This document shows, piece by piece, positions 27,866 through 39,581 of a stretch of DNA of 64,000 nt. The notes under the pieces are model-generated. The model was not told where the DNA came from. It saw only the letters and a list, made by a program, of their open reading frames with translations, and searched no databases. The translations under genes and the position numbers were made by a program. How positions within the stretch are numbered: position 1 is the first letter of the stretch; each line of letters begins with the position of its first letter. The stretch spans positions 12,626,254-12,690,253 of the forward strand of contig OX579641.1 in assembly GCA_951230915.1 (NCBI GenBank), given 5' to 3'. Source of the stretch: Antitrichia curtipendula (taxonomy: Eukaryota; Streptophyta; Bryopsida; Hypnales; Leucodontaceae).

Positions 27866-29299
27866 CAAGCACCTTCAAAAAAATTGGATGAAACAACATT
27901 TTTTTCCATCCTACAGTCTTAGGTGAAGTTATCCAAACAGACATTTTATGTCTATGGTAGAATTATAGAATAATCCTATAATATATGACACATTGTTCAA
28001 AATCTTTCAATCTATCTGCAATTGTAAGGTAGGTACCTCCAAATCCTCCATTTCTTGCTACTATGCATAGTTACTATTATTAGATTGGTCAAATTTTCAT
28101 ATTTTCTTGTTGGCAAGTGAAAAGAGGTTCTAATGCACCAAGAAATGTGACATTTGGATACTGTATGCAAAACTTATTAAAGGCCAAATTTTTTGTGGTA
28201 GATTTTCTAAAGCAGTTTCTTCAACATTCGTATATATTGATTTTGAAAATGTACATACTAATTTTGATGATGATGGTTTTAGACAAGGAGTGATTTTGGA
28301 TGTACCCACCTTATATCAACAATGACGTCTCATTTTTATTCTTGCTCCGTAAGATAGAAAGGTTTATGTTTCTCTTACATGACCTACTTTCATAAAAGGT
28401 TTTCATGTTGTGTTTACGCAAAAAAAAGATACATTTAAATAGTTTAATTAGCTCAAGTAATTTGAGCAGAAAATGTTGCACAATTACACATGTTTGAGAA
28501 ATAGAATCTCAATATTTGAAGACATGATTATGAGTAAGAAATGTTGCACGATTGCACATATTTTTCCTATACACTTACAATCTCAATGTACTAAAAACAA
28601 TGTAGCTATTATATTATGTCCCCACGTAAAACTTTCAAAACATTATAATTACTTTCCAGTTTCCTTCTATTGAGTTCAATAGAAATGAATTTGAATATTG
28701 TATACAAAATTTACAAGAATTCAAAATTCAATTCAAAAATTTTCCAAATGTGTACCCTAAACCCCTAATTTCAATGTCTACAAGTCAAATATTATATATA
28801 GAATAGCTATGTAATTATCTAGATTTTGTCAAGTTCACTTTTGGATACATGCTTGAAACTAATTAATTTTGCAATATAAAAGCATAGTTTGTAAATATTA
28901 ATTTGCATTCTTTGCAACCATTAGGTTGTCCCTACACTATTGAACTTTAAAGAATGTCCTATACCAACCTAATGGCTTAAAAAAGTATAAATACCATTTT
29001 ACTTAATCCTTCAACGACATCTCTTGGCTTAGTGGGCAATCCAAATTCCAAAGGAGAATAAAAAAATCTCCTTAAAGTTGGATACGGGTCTTGCTTCTTG
29101 TCCAAGGTTTAGACATGTAAAATTGACCAATGAACAAAGCTTTGACATTGCAACCTAAATGTGGTGCTTGACAATTCGCTATCAAAGTGGTTTGAATAGG
29201 TTGAAACATTCCAAAAGAATCCTAAATTTGTTTTTTCTCAAAGATTCACTTGAAATCAAGCCCTTTGCCTTTGCTAAAGTAACCACATATAAAATCTAA
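27866..29299. other. AT-rich intergenic, no gene seen
   Basis: Only a 66-codon ORF at 28473-28673, within which GAAATGTTGCAC-type phrases repeat. Nothing recognisable. Confidence 0.35.
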
Positions 29300-30094
29300 T
29301 TAACCCCTAAAGGACCAAGCTCATTTTCTGTGAGAATGCAGTGAAAACTGTGATTTCAGCTGCGTTCACCAAAGTAAGCCCAAAAAAATAGATTTTCGAA
29401 AATCAAACCGTAGGATGTTGAAGTTCACTTGTTCGTGATGTTGAAGTTCACTTGTTCGTGATCATGTATTAAAATTTTGAGCAAGTTTGACCGTACGGAT
29501 TGAAAGTTATGAGCTTTCAAAGTTAGGGCAGAATTTTTTTTAGATGCTGCCCTGCAATTTCAGCTGGCTTTGACCAGTGGTACAGGAGAAATTTTGGTCT
29601 ACACAAACTTGAGCTTTTTTTTCTTTCTTTAGTACATTATGTTAGCTATGTGCTGTAGAATTTTCAGATGATTTGGAGCAACGGAACATATGGAAAAAAA
29701 TGTGGGAAGGCCAGGAGGTCTTCAAAATGACATATACATTAGAGAAATTATCTAATCGGCTGGCCATCCTCGACCTGCCAGACCGACCGGGATGTGTGGA
29801 GGTAGCCTTCACAGCCCGACTTCTTGCCCGTCATGACTGCCCTCTTGATAGTCAACAGGCATTCACTGGCCACAGGCCTTGCCCGCACTGCCCCCCGAGC
29901 ACCAATTTCTAAAAAAAACACTATAACTTCTTGGTAGAAGGTCCGAACAAGGAAAAAATTATATCCCCATGTACATCTTTTCATTGTCCACGTCCTATAA
30001 AATTTTCAGAAAATCTTTCAATACCGTTTGTTCGTAGGTACATGCCCGAATTCTCATTTGTCCCCCGAACGGACAACGGACCTTTAGGGGTTAA
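29300..30094. mobile_element. TTAA-flanked element, family A
   Basis: Starts TTAA-CCCCTAAAGGACCAAG and ends GGACCTTTAGGGG-TTAA. The right subterminal part (TGCCCGAATTCTCATTTGTC) is shared with the copy at 32674-33607. A 33-base direct duplication (unit GATGTTGAAGTTCACTTGTT plus CGT) sits at about 29413-29460. Internal ORFs of 78-79 codons are not credible. Confidence 0.8.
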
Positions 30095-30755
30095 GTATGC
30101 AAACACATGTTTTCTTATCAAACTGCTTTAGATTGTATTAGAAGGTAATGAGGTATTGGCAATTGAAAGAAGATTTATTTTGTCTTAGCCTCTAATAAGT
30201 ACTTACACTGAAAATTTTACCCTCACTTTCTAAAAATCATGGTAAATTAACATGATTCCTCTATTTTTTGTCTCATTGATTCATGTAGAACATTCCTTCT
30301 TCTTTCTATACATATTTAACATAAAGTTCCTTAAAGCATATTCAATGAATATTCATAATATTCCAAGAACTTTAGATGCCAAATTCTTCTACCTCTCATG
30401 GAACATGGACTCTTTTATCTTTTTAAAAATTGTTGCAAATGTTGAACTAAAGCTTGGAGTTTATGAATCCCACACTACATCTACAATGTTGCAATAAAAG
30501 GGACACCCCAACCTTCATATTCTAAAATGTTATGTAAAGTGAATGACATGCAATATTTTGAAACATGCATCATTCACTTCGTAGACAATTTGAGCTTTTA
30601 TAAGTAACCAAGTATTTTTTTAACATTATATAAATAAATTGTGAATTTTCAGAGTGTTAATTATTGATGTATTGAGGATAGAGTCTCAATTCTCAAATTC
30701 ACTTTAGGCACAAATTTGAAGGGATTGGTATTGCATTACTGTCCCTTAGTCGTCA
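30095..30755. other. AT-rich intergenic, no gene seen
   Basis: One 81-codon ORF (30252-30497) without motifs; otherwise nothing recognised. Confidence 0.35.
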
Positions 30756-31388
30756 TTAACCCCTAAATGCGCAACGCCTTGTTTTGAGCTTCTTAGAATT
30801 TGCTCTAAATTAAACAAAAAGACAACATTTGATAAGTTCTATCAAACAAATTTGAATTGTAACTGTACAAATTCAATGTAGACATGTTAGGGATCACATA
30901 GGAAAAGAAAACACAACAATATCATTTTTAAGGATTGAAAGATTATAATGTTTGATCATGAAGGTGTTAAAACTATGAAAATCTTTCAGCTCTCTTTTCA
31001 CATGTCAAATCCAAAAAGTTGGTCACCAAAAAATAATGAAGATAAAGGACCTAATATGCATAACCCCAATCAATTATGGCTTCTCAAAATCTACTCTACA
31101 ATTTTTTCAAATGAATTTCTAATGTGATCTTTTCTCTAAGATCTAGTGTATTTGAATCTCATTTCCAAGAGCCCTCAACACTGCGAAAAGTCAAGATTGC
31201 AATGGACACCCTTACACAAAATCTTGAATAGAAAAGTCATAATCAATCATTTTCATAATCGGATTTTTGATGCTTAAACTAAACTTCAAAAAATATAAAC
31301 TACTAAAAATAGCAACTTAGTTAGGTCTTATTTAACTTCAAAGTATTGTTGATACCAAAATTTGGTGCCTCAGGCATTTAGGGGTTAA
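30756..31388 (-). mobile_element. TTAA-flanked MITE, family B (best copy)
   Basis: Left end TTAA-CCCCTAAATGCGCAACGCC and right end GGCATTTAGGGG-TTAA. Reverse-complemented, it aligns along its full length with 2755-3412 and explains the fragments at 1718-1780, 2541-2754 and 3413-3660. It is 633 bases including both TTAA and has no coding capacity. Confidence 0.8.
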
Positions 31389-31409
31389 AGTAGTTTGTTC
31401 TTTAAAAAG

Positions 31410-31575
31410 TGACCATTTAAGAGCTAATTGTAATATGGAGGAAGGTAAACTCCTTGAAACAATTTCCAATATATTTTTGTAGGAAGGAAAATGGAATTGG
31501 CACCCAATGAAGTTGTTTCATATTTTTTGGACCTTCGTGGAATTAATTACAAATTTTCAAAGTTGTAATGCCATG
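31410..31575 (+). repeat. Dispersed repeat, second copy
   Basis: Matches about 5375-5545: AAGAGCT, CTCCTTGAAAC/CTTCTTGAAAT, GGAATTGGCA, GTTTCATATTTTT and GTGGAATTA in the same order. Both copies lie close to family B elements. Confidence 0.5.
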
Positions 31576-32673
31576 GTTACAAAAAGCACCCCCCTCTTGA
31601 AGGCCGGGGCAAACCCCCTTGCTTGTCCCCTAGGGAAAATGCTGGAAATTTTTATTTGCCATACATTATATAATTTGCAAATTTTGAATTCATATTTGCA
31701 ATCAGAGGCCTCAAATTAGCTAGGGGGCTACTGAAAATAGATTTTGCACGGCTCAAAATAGGAGACTTTTTTTTATATGCACCCCTCGATGGACTTTGGA
31801 AGGATGAGGGAGGGGGCCAGTTCACCCCAGCCCTCTTGAAATGTACACCTTTGGTACATTGAAGAAAGCGAAATGTGGCTCTCTGTTAGTAGTTGCTTTT
31901 AGAGCACGGAAGTCAGTATCAGGAGAATGAGTCAGCAACCACTCTGTAGTATGGTCTGTGCAAAAAGGTAAAACCCCACGTTTTCCTTGCTTTTGAACAA
32001 AACATTAAATTTGATGATATTCAAAGTAAACCAGCATGTGAAAGGCAAAAAATTTCCCCCCTGCTGGCATTTTTAAATTTTTAAATTTTTTTTTCAAACA
32101 TGTGAAAAATGGGGAGTTAGAGCAATTGAATTTTTTTTTTTTTGATAAAGTATGAATTAATTATGAATTTTTGAAGTGTGTTGTCCCATTGGCCCCAAAG
32201 AGTCTCTAGACTATCCCAAAACCAACAAAAAGTGTATCCATAAATGATCATATTACTCACTTAAAGCAATCACAATACTTCCTAATATGGTCACAACATG
32301 AAGGCCTTAAAAAATCACTTCCTATGATGAATTTACACTCAAATGGTGGAAGTTCCTATTGTAGTCACTAATCACTCCATCACCGTCATTCAACATATTG
32401 ATTTGGTGGCCACTAACTCAACTTGATGTAGCCCAAATCTCATTTATTGAAAAAAAAATTGTCACATGGGTTGATGGAAGACTTTAATGGATCATTTCCT
32501 AGGTGTCTATGATGGATCTTCCACATGTCATAGGTAGGTTTACCTATTACACTTCCCGGTCACAATGCATAATGACTATGAATCAAGAAGCTGCCGAGTT
32601 TTCTTACCTTCGAGGGAAACACAAAAACTAATTAGGAATTAATTATTACCACAAGATGATCAACTTTGATAAA
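31576..32673. other. Intergenic, no gene seen
   Basis: Contains C-rich patches (AAAAGCACCCCCCTCTTGAA near 31583, CCAGCCCTCTTGAAATG near 31829) that resemble one another. No coding frame is recognised. Confidence 0.35.
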
Positions 32674-33607
32674 TTAACCCCTAAAGTCCCAAGGCCATTT
32701 TTTCATCAAAAAGCACTCAAAACTGCCATTTCTAGAGCAAAGAGCAAAAAAAATTTAATTTTTTTCCTTTATATTTAATCGAAGGATCTTGTACTAGACT
32801 AGTGTAAGAATGTGTGTAAGAAATTTCAGAAATTTTGACTATGTAGATTGCAAGATATTTGCATTTAAACTGAAGGAATCTAGTTTTTTTGTACCTTGCT
32901 CAACTACATTTTTTGGCTCTGAACCTTTTTAACTTAAAATTTTTGCTCTAATGATTTTGAATTTCTAATTTTATAGGATGAAGAATTGAGTTGAGAATCT
33001 AGAAATTAAAAACAAAACAAAAAAACAACTTAGTTTTCACTTATTAAAAAATTGTTAAGTAGAAGTAGGTTCAAGATTGAAGGAAAAATTAAATCATTAA
33101 TAGCTCTAAGATAGAATTGAAATATACTAATCTCAATGGTGAGATTGTTCTAGCAAGAAATCTTGACCTTGTGAAACTTTTTTTTTTTTTAAATTGTTAA
33201 AATTGAATTCAGAAATGAATCCTACAAGTTATTTTTTCTAAAAGATGCTCTAATTGCTCAAAAAATAAGATTGACCATAACTTTTGCATAACAAATCCAA
33301 ATGGAATGAATCAAAGCTTCCCATGTAAATAAAAATAAAATCTATATGAAACTAACTTTTTAATTTTTTAGTTTAAAGTTTTTTTGAGGATTTTTTTCTG
33401 CCCAGCAAACTAAAATTTGGGATTTTTGTTGCATAACTTTTGCTCCTGGGCACCGATTGAAATAAAAATTACATTTTCGGAAAGCTAATGTGATTATCTA
33501 TTTTCACAAAAGAAAAATTCAGAGAATCACAAAAAATATTGAGACCGTAGGAGCTTGCCCGAAATCCATTTTGTCCCCTGAAGGGGCAATGGGAATTTAG
33601 AGGTTAA
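32674..33607. mobile_element. TTAA-flanked element, family A
   Basis: Left end TTAA-CCCCTAAAGTCCCAAGG; right end CCATTGGGAATTTAGAG-like before TTAA, more diverged than its relatives. The interior holds the family blocks ATTTCAGAAATTTTGACTAT, GCAAGATATTTGCATTTAAA and GCATAACTTTTGCTCC. The left subterminal part is shared with 47819-47970. Confidence 0.7.
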
Positions 33608-35100
33608 GTTCATATATAGAATTGGGGCCTCAAATTTACTAAGAGAGGTTACAAAATACAAGACTAATTGTTCTAAAATAGAAAAATAGGAAGCAAAGTT
33701 ATACATTTAATAATCATGAATGAAAAAAATTGTAATTTTTGCACCAAAGTTTTCTTTATTTAGTGTGACAATTGCACATAGGCATATTATATTATTTTAT
33801 CTATTGTTCCTAGATGAACATGCATCAAAAGCCATGTTGATTGAGCCGTATTGATATCATTGCATTACCACTAATTGTGCTCTCTTCTCCATTTTACCAA
33901 CATGAAGGTCTCATTTGGCATTCAGGTGCCAAAATTGAATTTCCACATCAAATTCTTAAAGGTCAATGTCACCTTATACCATTTACAAGATGGCATATGA
34001 CATTTTATTAACAAAAATGACTTAATTTATGTCAAATCTAACCTTTATATAGGATAGTGACAAGAAGGTATCATTCTTTTGGGAGTACTTGGAAGTTGTT
34101 AAGTTATAAATGATCAAGAATGTAATAGTCTCTCTTTTGTAAAGCATCATGTATTTTAATTTGATTGGGGCCTTCTTTTCAAGGATGAAATAGGAAGATT
34201 GATTGCAACTCACTCACCTGTGAATGTCAAATCACACTTGTCTATTGGCCTTCTATAAGTTAAATTTTTAAATGACCACGGAGCCACAAAGTGGCACTTG
34301 GATGATTTCATCCAATGAAAATAATAAAATGAGAAATTGTATTTTTTCATCCATTTTTTTTAAGGTTCTTTGGATGTGTTTTTGCCAAGTTTGGATCAAA
34401 ATTTCCTCATTGAAGTGTTATTCACTTGCCTACAAAAGAAGATGCTAAAAATACAAATCACAAAAGATGTTTTTGCAGTGTATTTTGGTAATATGTACCT
34501 CTTCGCTCTAAATTTGAAATTTAGCCATAATAATGATCTTTTCTAGATTAGATCTCAACAAACAAAATGAATTTAACAAATTTTAAATTCTAATCAAACT
34601 TCCAATTTTGAAATATTTTGAAATATTGAAAACTTTGAATGTTTTTTGAAAACTTGTAAAATTAAACTTTGAATCTACAACCACATCTTACTAATTTTCC
34701 AATTAAAGAATGATGTAGAAATTTGGATTATATTATGGTGTTCCACACTTTAATATACACCCATCATAAAAATTTCAAAATTTTCAAGCATGTATTGTAT
34801 TTGATATGAATTTTCTTCAATCTTACTTGAAAAAAATCATATTAATTTCATTTTTTCACAAAAGAAAATGGAAATTCTACAACTTATAAAAAATATGTGA
34901 TTGCATCTCTAAAAAATAAAATATAATAATTTCCACTCATAATTAGAGGCAAAATAATAGAACTTACAAAGCAAGGATATTGAGGTTATTCATAAGGTAA
35001 TAGGCTTTGTTTTTTTAACTTTTAAATGCCTTAGGTGACCAAAAAAGTCCCCTCATAAATTGAAAGTCTAATTCAATGTGCTATAATTTTTGCATCTAGT
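33608..35100. other. AT-rich intergenic with a dispersed repeat
   Basis: No gene. About 34560-34930 is the third copy of the repeat that flanks 26690-27240 (GTTCCACACTTTAATATACA, ATTTGATATGAATTTTCTTC). Confidence 0.4.
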
Positions 35101-35560
35101 GTTTGAATTTAATAAAATTTGTTGGAAAATTTGTGCTCTTTCTTCTAGTTTGTTTAGTAAAACAATCAAATCAATCCAAGATTTACAGTTTTGTGGGGAG
35201 TCATTTGAAGTTCACAAGTTCAATTATATGTCACCAAATTGAATTTTGATGGATGCAACTTTGGGGGCTTGTATCTCCATACAATATTCGTTTTCAATCA
35301 AATTTATTGGGTTAGATTTTCCTTCAAGTCTAGTTATTGTGGTAAAATTTTCATATCAATTCAAGTTGTTTTGAATGTTTGGGAACCATTTGAAGTTCAA
35401 AATCCAGACATTTTTGGATTGTAGTGGAAATTGGCAGTCTGTTTCTTCTTCATAAGTTACCTAATTCAAATAATTTTTTGGGAAAAGTTGTGTATGCTAG
35501 TCTAGTTTGTGTGGGTAGAGTTTTGTATCAATCCAAGAAGTTGTGAGTGTCTAAGAAGCA
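35101..35560 (+). repeat. Degenerate tandem repeat, period about 180-190 bp
   Basis: Three weakly conserved modules start near 35107, 35297 and 35473. They share TCTAGTTTGT/TCTAGTTATTGT, ATCAATCCAAG/ATCAATTCAAG and CATTTGAAGTTC. Conservation is modest. Confidence 0.4.
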
Positions 35561-35819
35561 TTTTAGTGGATTAAAAAACATAATTGCTTTTAAAGTATTA
35601 CAAGTCTAAATGTCACTAAAGTAGACAAAAATCTCAATTGTACAATTGGGTTGTCACTAAAAAAACCCTTTCTTCTTTGATTGTGTAGATCTCACAAAGT
35701 GGTATGTATATATATGTAGAAATATCTCGAACATTCAAAGCAAAAACATTTTTTTAGCATCCTTTTGCAATACTAAGATATTATTATCTTGCAGGTGGGC
35801 TCATCCTGCATGTTTCTAG

Positions 35820-35954
35820 TATTAGAGACAAAGGTGGGCTATAAGTGGGCTCGCCCTGCATGTTGACACTATTCACATTGCTAGTGTTAGAGACAAGGAT
35901 GGGCTATAGGTGGGCTTGTCCTGCATGTTGACACTATTCACATTGCTAGTGTTA
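35820..35954 (+). repeat. Tandem repeat, period 65 bp
   Basis: TTAGAGACAA-type unit starts occur at 35822 and 35887, and the unit resumes at 36325 after a MITE. Each unit carries GATGGGCTATAGGTGGGC, CCTGCATGTTGACACTATTC and ACATTGCTAGTG. Confidence 0.85.
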
Positions 35955-36321
35955 GAGCATCCCCACGCGTCTGGCAAAATGCAAGCCAATTTGCCAGCCA
36001 ATCAATCCAATTTGCAAGCCGGGGATGATGGGTCGCCCCACCCATAGCCTCTTAAGAGGCCATCGCCACCCAATCGACTACGTCCACATTCACAGATCAA
36101 GTCCTTGTTTGTTGGGAAAGTGCAAAAGGTGCTTGTCTCATGCGGTTTGCAAGCCAATTTGCAAGCCGCCCCTTGGCTTGCAAAAGAGCCCGGTTTTGCA
36201 AGTCATGGGCAACTTTTGGCTTGGCCTCTTAACAAGTTCATCCATTATGCAAGACGGGTGGGGCAATTTTGCAAGCTGGTGGCAACAAGTCATCCGTTTT
36301 ACAAGACGGGTGGCCATGCTC
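35955..36321. mobile_element. Tourist MITE inserted in the 65-bp repeat
   Basis: The left end GAGCATCCCCACGCGTCTGG and the inverted right end (GAGCATGGCCACCCGTCTTG) form a good TIR, flanked by TTA on both sides (35952-35954, 36322-36324). The host repeat reads straight through once the element and one TTA are removed. Interior segments GCAAGCCAATTTGC recur several times. There is no ORF of its own; the 113-118-codon frames over it are chance. Confidence 0.88.
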
Positions 36322-36349
36322 TTAGAGACAAGGATGGGCTATTGGTTGG

Positions 36350-37132
36350 AGGAGCTCCACATTTGATGGTCATTGTTATGGTTCCCTTTGACCACAGTTG
36401 CTGCTTTGCTTGCCGCACGCTGCATAAAACCAAAATCTACCGTGCAAGAGCCAAAATTTAACATGCCCTCCAAAATTTATGAGTCTGATAGAGGTCCCAT
36501 TTGGGCACATTTTTTTGTTTGCCACAGTTCTTACTGTTACAGAGTCAGTGTATTGTTTGCTTTGAGGATGCTCTAAGGGTTAACTGAAGATTATTTCCAA
36601 ACTCTATGATTTGCTTGCTTATCTGGACCCTGCTTTGGAATTTGCACAATAATTTTCCTATCTACTTCTCTTCAAGCAAGTGGATTGACTACACGCTGTT
36701 TGTCCACATGAAATTGACTGAATCGTGGAGGCGCGAAAATTGTGCAACAGCAACAGAAAGAACAAGCCCGCAAGTCGGACTCGGGCGATGCAGCAATCAA
36801 GAGCAGCTCCATTGAGAAGAAAACTTCACCATGAGAATCTAAGAACAGACTCAGACTGGAAAGAAAACAACTTCGTAATCAATCAGAACGAGTTCAAAAT
36901 TTCAATCGTGATGTACTGTACAAGAACAGTAACCTCACGTCGCTATTACTGCTCCTCTTCAATTCTCAACCTTGAAGCTGGGAAGATGATTGATCAAACC
37001 CTAATAAGAAACTGAACCCATTGAATCTTCAACAAACTATTTTTCAGAAGCTGAATATTAGTTCAAGGATTCGATCGATCTCCACATGACCAGCGCAGCA
37101 AGCGTCAATTCAATGTACAGGAATGCACTCGA
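36350..37132. other. Intergenic and 3' flank of the F-box gene
   Basis: Another GAGGATGCTCTAA end (about 36562-36574) resembles the Tourist TIR but has no partner I can find. The short plus-strand ORFs between 36600 and 37015 have no recognisable similarity. The last 100 bases before 37133 should hold the F-box 3' untranslated region. Confidence 0.4.
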
Positions 37133-38482
37133 TCAAGGTTTTGCGTCAAACCTCGGCTCGAACATCAATCCACCCACCAGCTCTTCCACGAGCCCCAAAT
37201 TGGCACTGATGTTGGGCAAAATGCTCCACTGCTTGCTCACTTTGTTGAACATCACAATTTTGTGCGGATCCGCATCTTCAAACTGGGGCGGAAAGCAGTG
37301 CGGCTCCGAGCCCACAAGCAACACCACGTCGTCTGAAAGAAACAAGGCCGTTTTCTCATACATTTGGAGCGCTTTCGGAAACGGACACACTCTGTGCCAC
37401 TGCGTCTCCAGCCTCTGCCACAGCCCTTCCATCCTCGACGCGTTGCTGCACATGAACAAGCTCCCCCTGCTCTCCAGAATCCAGCATTTCTCCTCAGAGC
37501 GGTTCAAAAACGAGCTTTCTTGCAACGCAGACGGGTACATGAGTCGTTTGATCGTCTTGGACTTCATGTCGATGGTGGCTAAGCCCTGGTACTCGTCGCC
37601 CTTGAAGAAATTGTAGTAGGACTTGAGCTGCGGAGGGGAGACGGTGGTGCGCCAGGTGTTGGAGATCGAGTCGTAGACTTCGATCACGAAGGCGCTTGCG
37701 CCGTCACACAATCCGACTAGAGTGATCAAGTATTGGTTTCCCGTCGTCATGGTCATGTGCGTTAGGGTTGGGAATTCGTGAAGGGTGAGATTGGGCGCCA
37801 GGAGACGCCATGTCTGAGTTATAGGATTGCCAACCATGATTTCCAGGGCGCCATTCGTCTCCGAAATGTAACACAAAAGACCACCTGCTGCAGCGAACGG
37901 ACCGCTAAAGCTGAGTGACGAGGGGAAGCGTCCGAGACGGAACTTGCACCATTCTTGCTCGGGAGTGTCGAACACCCAAACCTCCTGGTGCTCGCAATGC
38001 TTGCCGCTCTTCATGAGAGCCAAGCGACCGCGTTTGGGCTCTCCTGGTAATTCGTTCAAAAAAAACTCCGTGGAGTTCCATAGCTTGCTCAGGCTCCCGA
38101 TGCGAATGAGGCTCTTGAGAGGGAGTCGCAAGAATACTTGATACAGGACGCTGTCAGGGAGGTGTCGCCATATGGAGGAATCGAGAAGCGCCGACGGTGG
38201 CGGACGAGCGTACTTACCAAGCAGACATGCTGATTCTCCGCAATTGACGAAAATGTTGTCGAAGTTCTGACACAAGTGCGCCAACTCCATCGGCATGATG
38301 ATACACGCTTTCTTCCAGTTCTTGATCACCCAACAACCAGAAGCTGCACAATCACAGAAACTCTCCAGAAATTCCCAAGAACCAAACCTCACAATCCCAG
38401 AAAACAGTACCAAATCATCGCCAATGTCGACCCCACCTTCACAGAAAACATCAGCAAGTGTCGACACACCATGAAACCTCAC
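37133..38482 (-). CDS. F-box protein with kelch-like C-terminal domain
   Basis: The open frame has 449 codons. The F-box is at about residues 104-140 (IWRHLPDSVLYQVFLRLPLK, then a conserved W at 135). The rest is a beta-propeller-like kelch/F-box-associated region with PITQTWRLLAPN, VYDSISNTWRT and FNKVSKQWSILP repeats. Such proteins dock substrates to SCF (SKP1-cullin) ubiquitin ligases; the substrate cannot be inferred. The likelier start is Met63 at 38296: residues 1-50 are unlike F-box proteins, lie partly in tandem-repeat DNA, and TGTGATTGTGCAG at about 38344 looks like a splice acceptor of a leader intron. From Met63 the protein is 387 residues. It is single-exon in the coding part and intact. 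Several antisense ORFs over it are shadows. Confidence 0.9.
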   Translation of the reverse strand: MRFHGVSTLADVFCEGGVDIGDDLVLFSGIVRFGSWEFLESFCDCAASGCWVIKNWKKACIIMPMELAHLCQNFDNIFVNCGESACLLGKYARPPPSALLDSSIWRHLPDSVLYQVFLRLPLKSLIRIGSLSKLWNSTEFFLNELPGEPKRGRLALMKSGKHCEHQEVWVFDTPEQEWCKFRLGRFPSSLSFSGPFAAAGGLLCYISETNGALEIMVGNPITQTWRLLAPNLTLHEFPTLTHMTMTTGNQYLITLVGLCDGASAFVIEVYDSISNTWRTTVSPPQLKSYYNFFKGDEYQGLATIDMKSKTIKRLMYPSALQESSFLNRSEEKCWILESRGSLFMCSNASRMEGLWQRLETQWHRVCPFPKALQMYEKTALFLSDDVVLLVGSEPHCFPPQFEDADPHKIVMFNKVSKQWSILPNISANLGLVEELVGGLMFEPRFDAKP

Positions 38483-38735
38483 TCAACCTCACTCAACCTC
38501 AAACCAAAACATCTGTACTCAGCACCAAATCATCGCCAACGTCGACCCCACCTTCACAGAAAACATCAGCAAAGTGTCGACACACCATGAAACCTCACTC
38601 AACCTCACTCAACCTCAAACCAAAACATCTGTACTCAGCACCAAATCATCGCCAACGTCTCTCTAGCTCACTTTCACAGAAAACATCAGCAAGTGTCGAC
38701 ACACCACGAAACCTCAAAAACCTCAAAACCTAACA
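38411..38735 (-). repeat. Tandem repeat, period about 116 bp, in the F-box leader
   Basis: CAAATCATCGCCAA begins units at 38411, 38526 and 38642. Each unit continues with CACAGAAAACATCAGCAA, GTGTCGACACACCA, and CCTCACTCAACCTC (itself doubled in the first two units). The third unit is diverged and shorter. It lies between the presumed TATA box and the probable start codon. Confidence 0.9.
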
Positions 38736-38791
38736 CACTCTGCATCAGCTCAAACGCAGCACACGATGACTGCACTAACGCGGAGAACCCA

Positions 38792-38800
38792 ATATATAAC
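38792..38800 (-). promoter_or_regulatory. TATA box of the F-box gene (putative)
   Basis: On the minus strand the sequence reads TTATATATTG, about 500 bases upstream of the probable start codon. It is placed so that transcription would begin just before the tandem repeat. Confidence 0.4.
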
Positions 38801-38819
38801 ACCTGATCGACAATCAGGG

Positions 38820-39087
38820 ATGCTACTTCCGAGCTCAAATGACTTTCTGCATTCGACACCACGACCCCTAGAAACAGAGAAGAAGCTCGAGATTCAGAAG
38901 AGAAGAGTCACAGCAACTGCTGGATGAAGCCTTTCAACTCGCCGGCCAGGCGCTGATAACGACCCCCCAGGGTCAACCTGTCGTCACTACAGTGGCGCCA
39001 ATCACACAAAACTACCTACAACAAAAAAATAGTGAAGAATATTCCGGCGACTCCGACGAGTCTCGTTTCAGTTGGAGGCGTTTGGGC
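38820..39087. other. Upstream region of the F-box gene, possibly bidirectional
   Basis: A GC-richer stretch between the F-box TATA and a plus-strand ATG at 39088. No mobile element is recognised in it. Confidence 0.3.
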
Positions 39088-39118
39088 ATGGCGGAGAGTA
39101 ACGGAAGAAGCGTTCAGG
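39088..39118 (+). CDS. Possible orphan first exon
   Basis: The ATG at 39088 sits in a good plant context (GGGCATGGCG) and encodes MAESNGRSVQ before a consensus donor (CAGG-GTAGGT). The frame stops after 22 codons if not spliced. No downstream exon is recognisable before the MITE at 39.4 kb and the Harbinger element at 40.0 kb. It may be the start of a gene whose remainder is lost, or a chance ATG. Confidence 0.25.
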
Positions 39119-39207
39119 GTAGGTCGTCCTCCTCCGTGACTCGAAACTTGCGCTGAAATCTACACCTCGTGTACATTTTGAAGTTTCGTTTTCAAGCCTT
39201 CAGTCGT

Positions 39208-39253
39208 GGTCTGAAGTCTTGGTCTGAAGTCTTGGTCTGAAGTCTTGGTCTTA
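39208..39253 (+). repeat. Microsatellite-like repeat, period 13 bp
   Basis: GGTCTGAAGTCTT occurs three times in a row from 39208, followed by a partial fourth unit. Confidence 0.9.
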
Positions 39254-39417
39254 GTCTTTGTGCGTGGGAGACTCCTTAGTTATGGAGTTCTTGGTCCCAT
39301 TATTACTATCAAGGGTGCTTCTAAGCGCCCTTCTGTATAGTCCTGGCAAGTACAATTCTTGGTACCCAAAGCTTTTTATTTCATTTCAGTTTTGGGGGGT
39401 AGTACATCAGTGTACTG

Positions 39418-39577
39418 TAAGGTAACTCTGGCTATGACAGGCAAAATTTTCGACCAGCCTAATGCAGGCCAAAAACTTCATGACGAGTACATTTCACAAG
39501 ACACATGTACTGCTCATGAAGTTCTGGGCCTGCATTAGGCTGGTCCAAAGTTGGCCTATCATAGGCAGAGTTACCTT
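39418..39577. mobile_element. Palindromic MITE, 160 bp
   Basis: Ends AAGGTAACTCTGGCTATGA and an inverted AAGGTAACTCTGCCTATGA. The symmetry continues through GACCAGCCTAATGCAGGCC and GGCCTGCATTAGGCTGGTCC, so the element can fold almost end to end. ACTG flanks both sides (39414-39417, 39578-39581). The superfamily is not clear. Confidence 0.75.
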
Positions 39578-39581
39578 ACTG

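Noticed and set aside
36025..36461. 113- and 118-codon ORFs
   Set aside because: They lie mostly inside the Tourist MITE (35955-36321) and have no recognisable motif.
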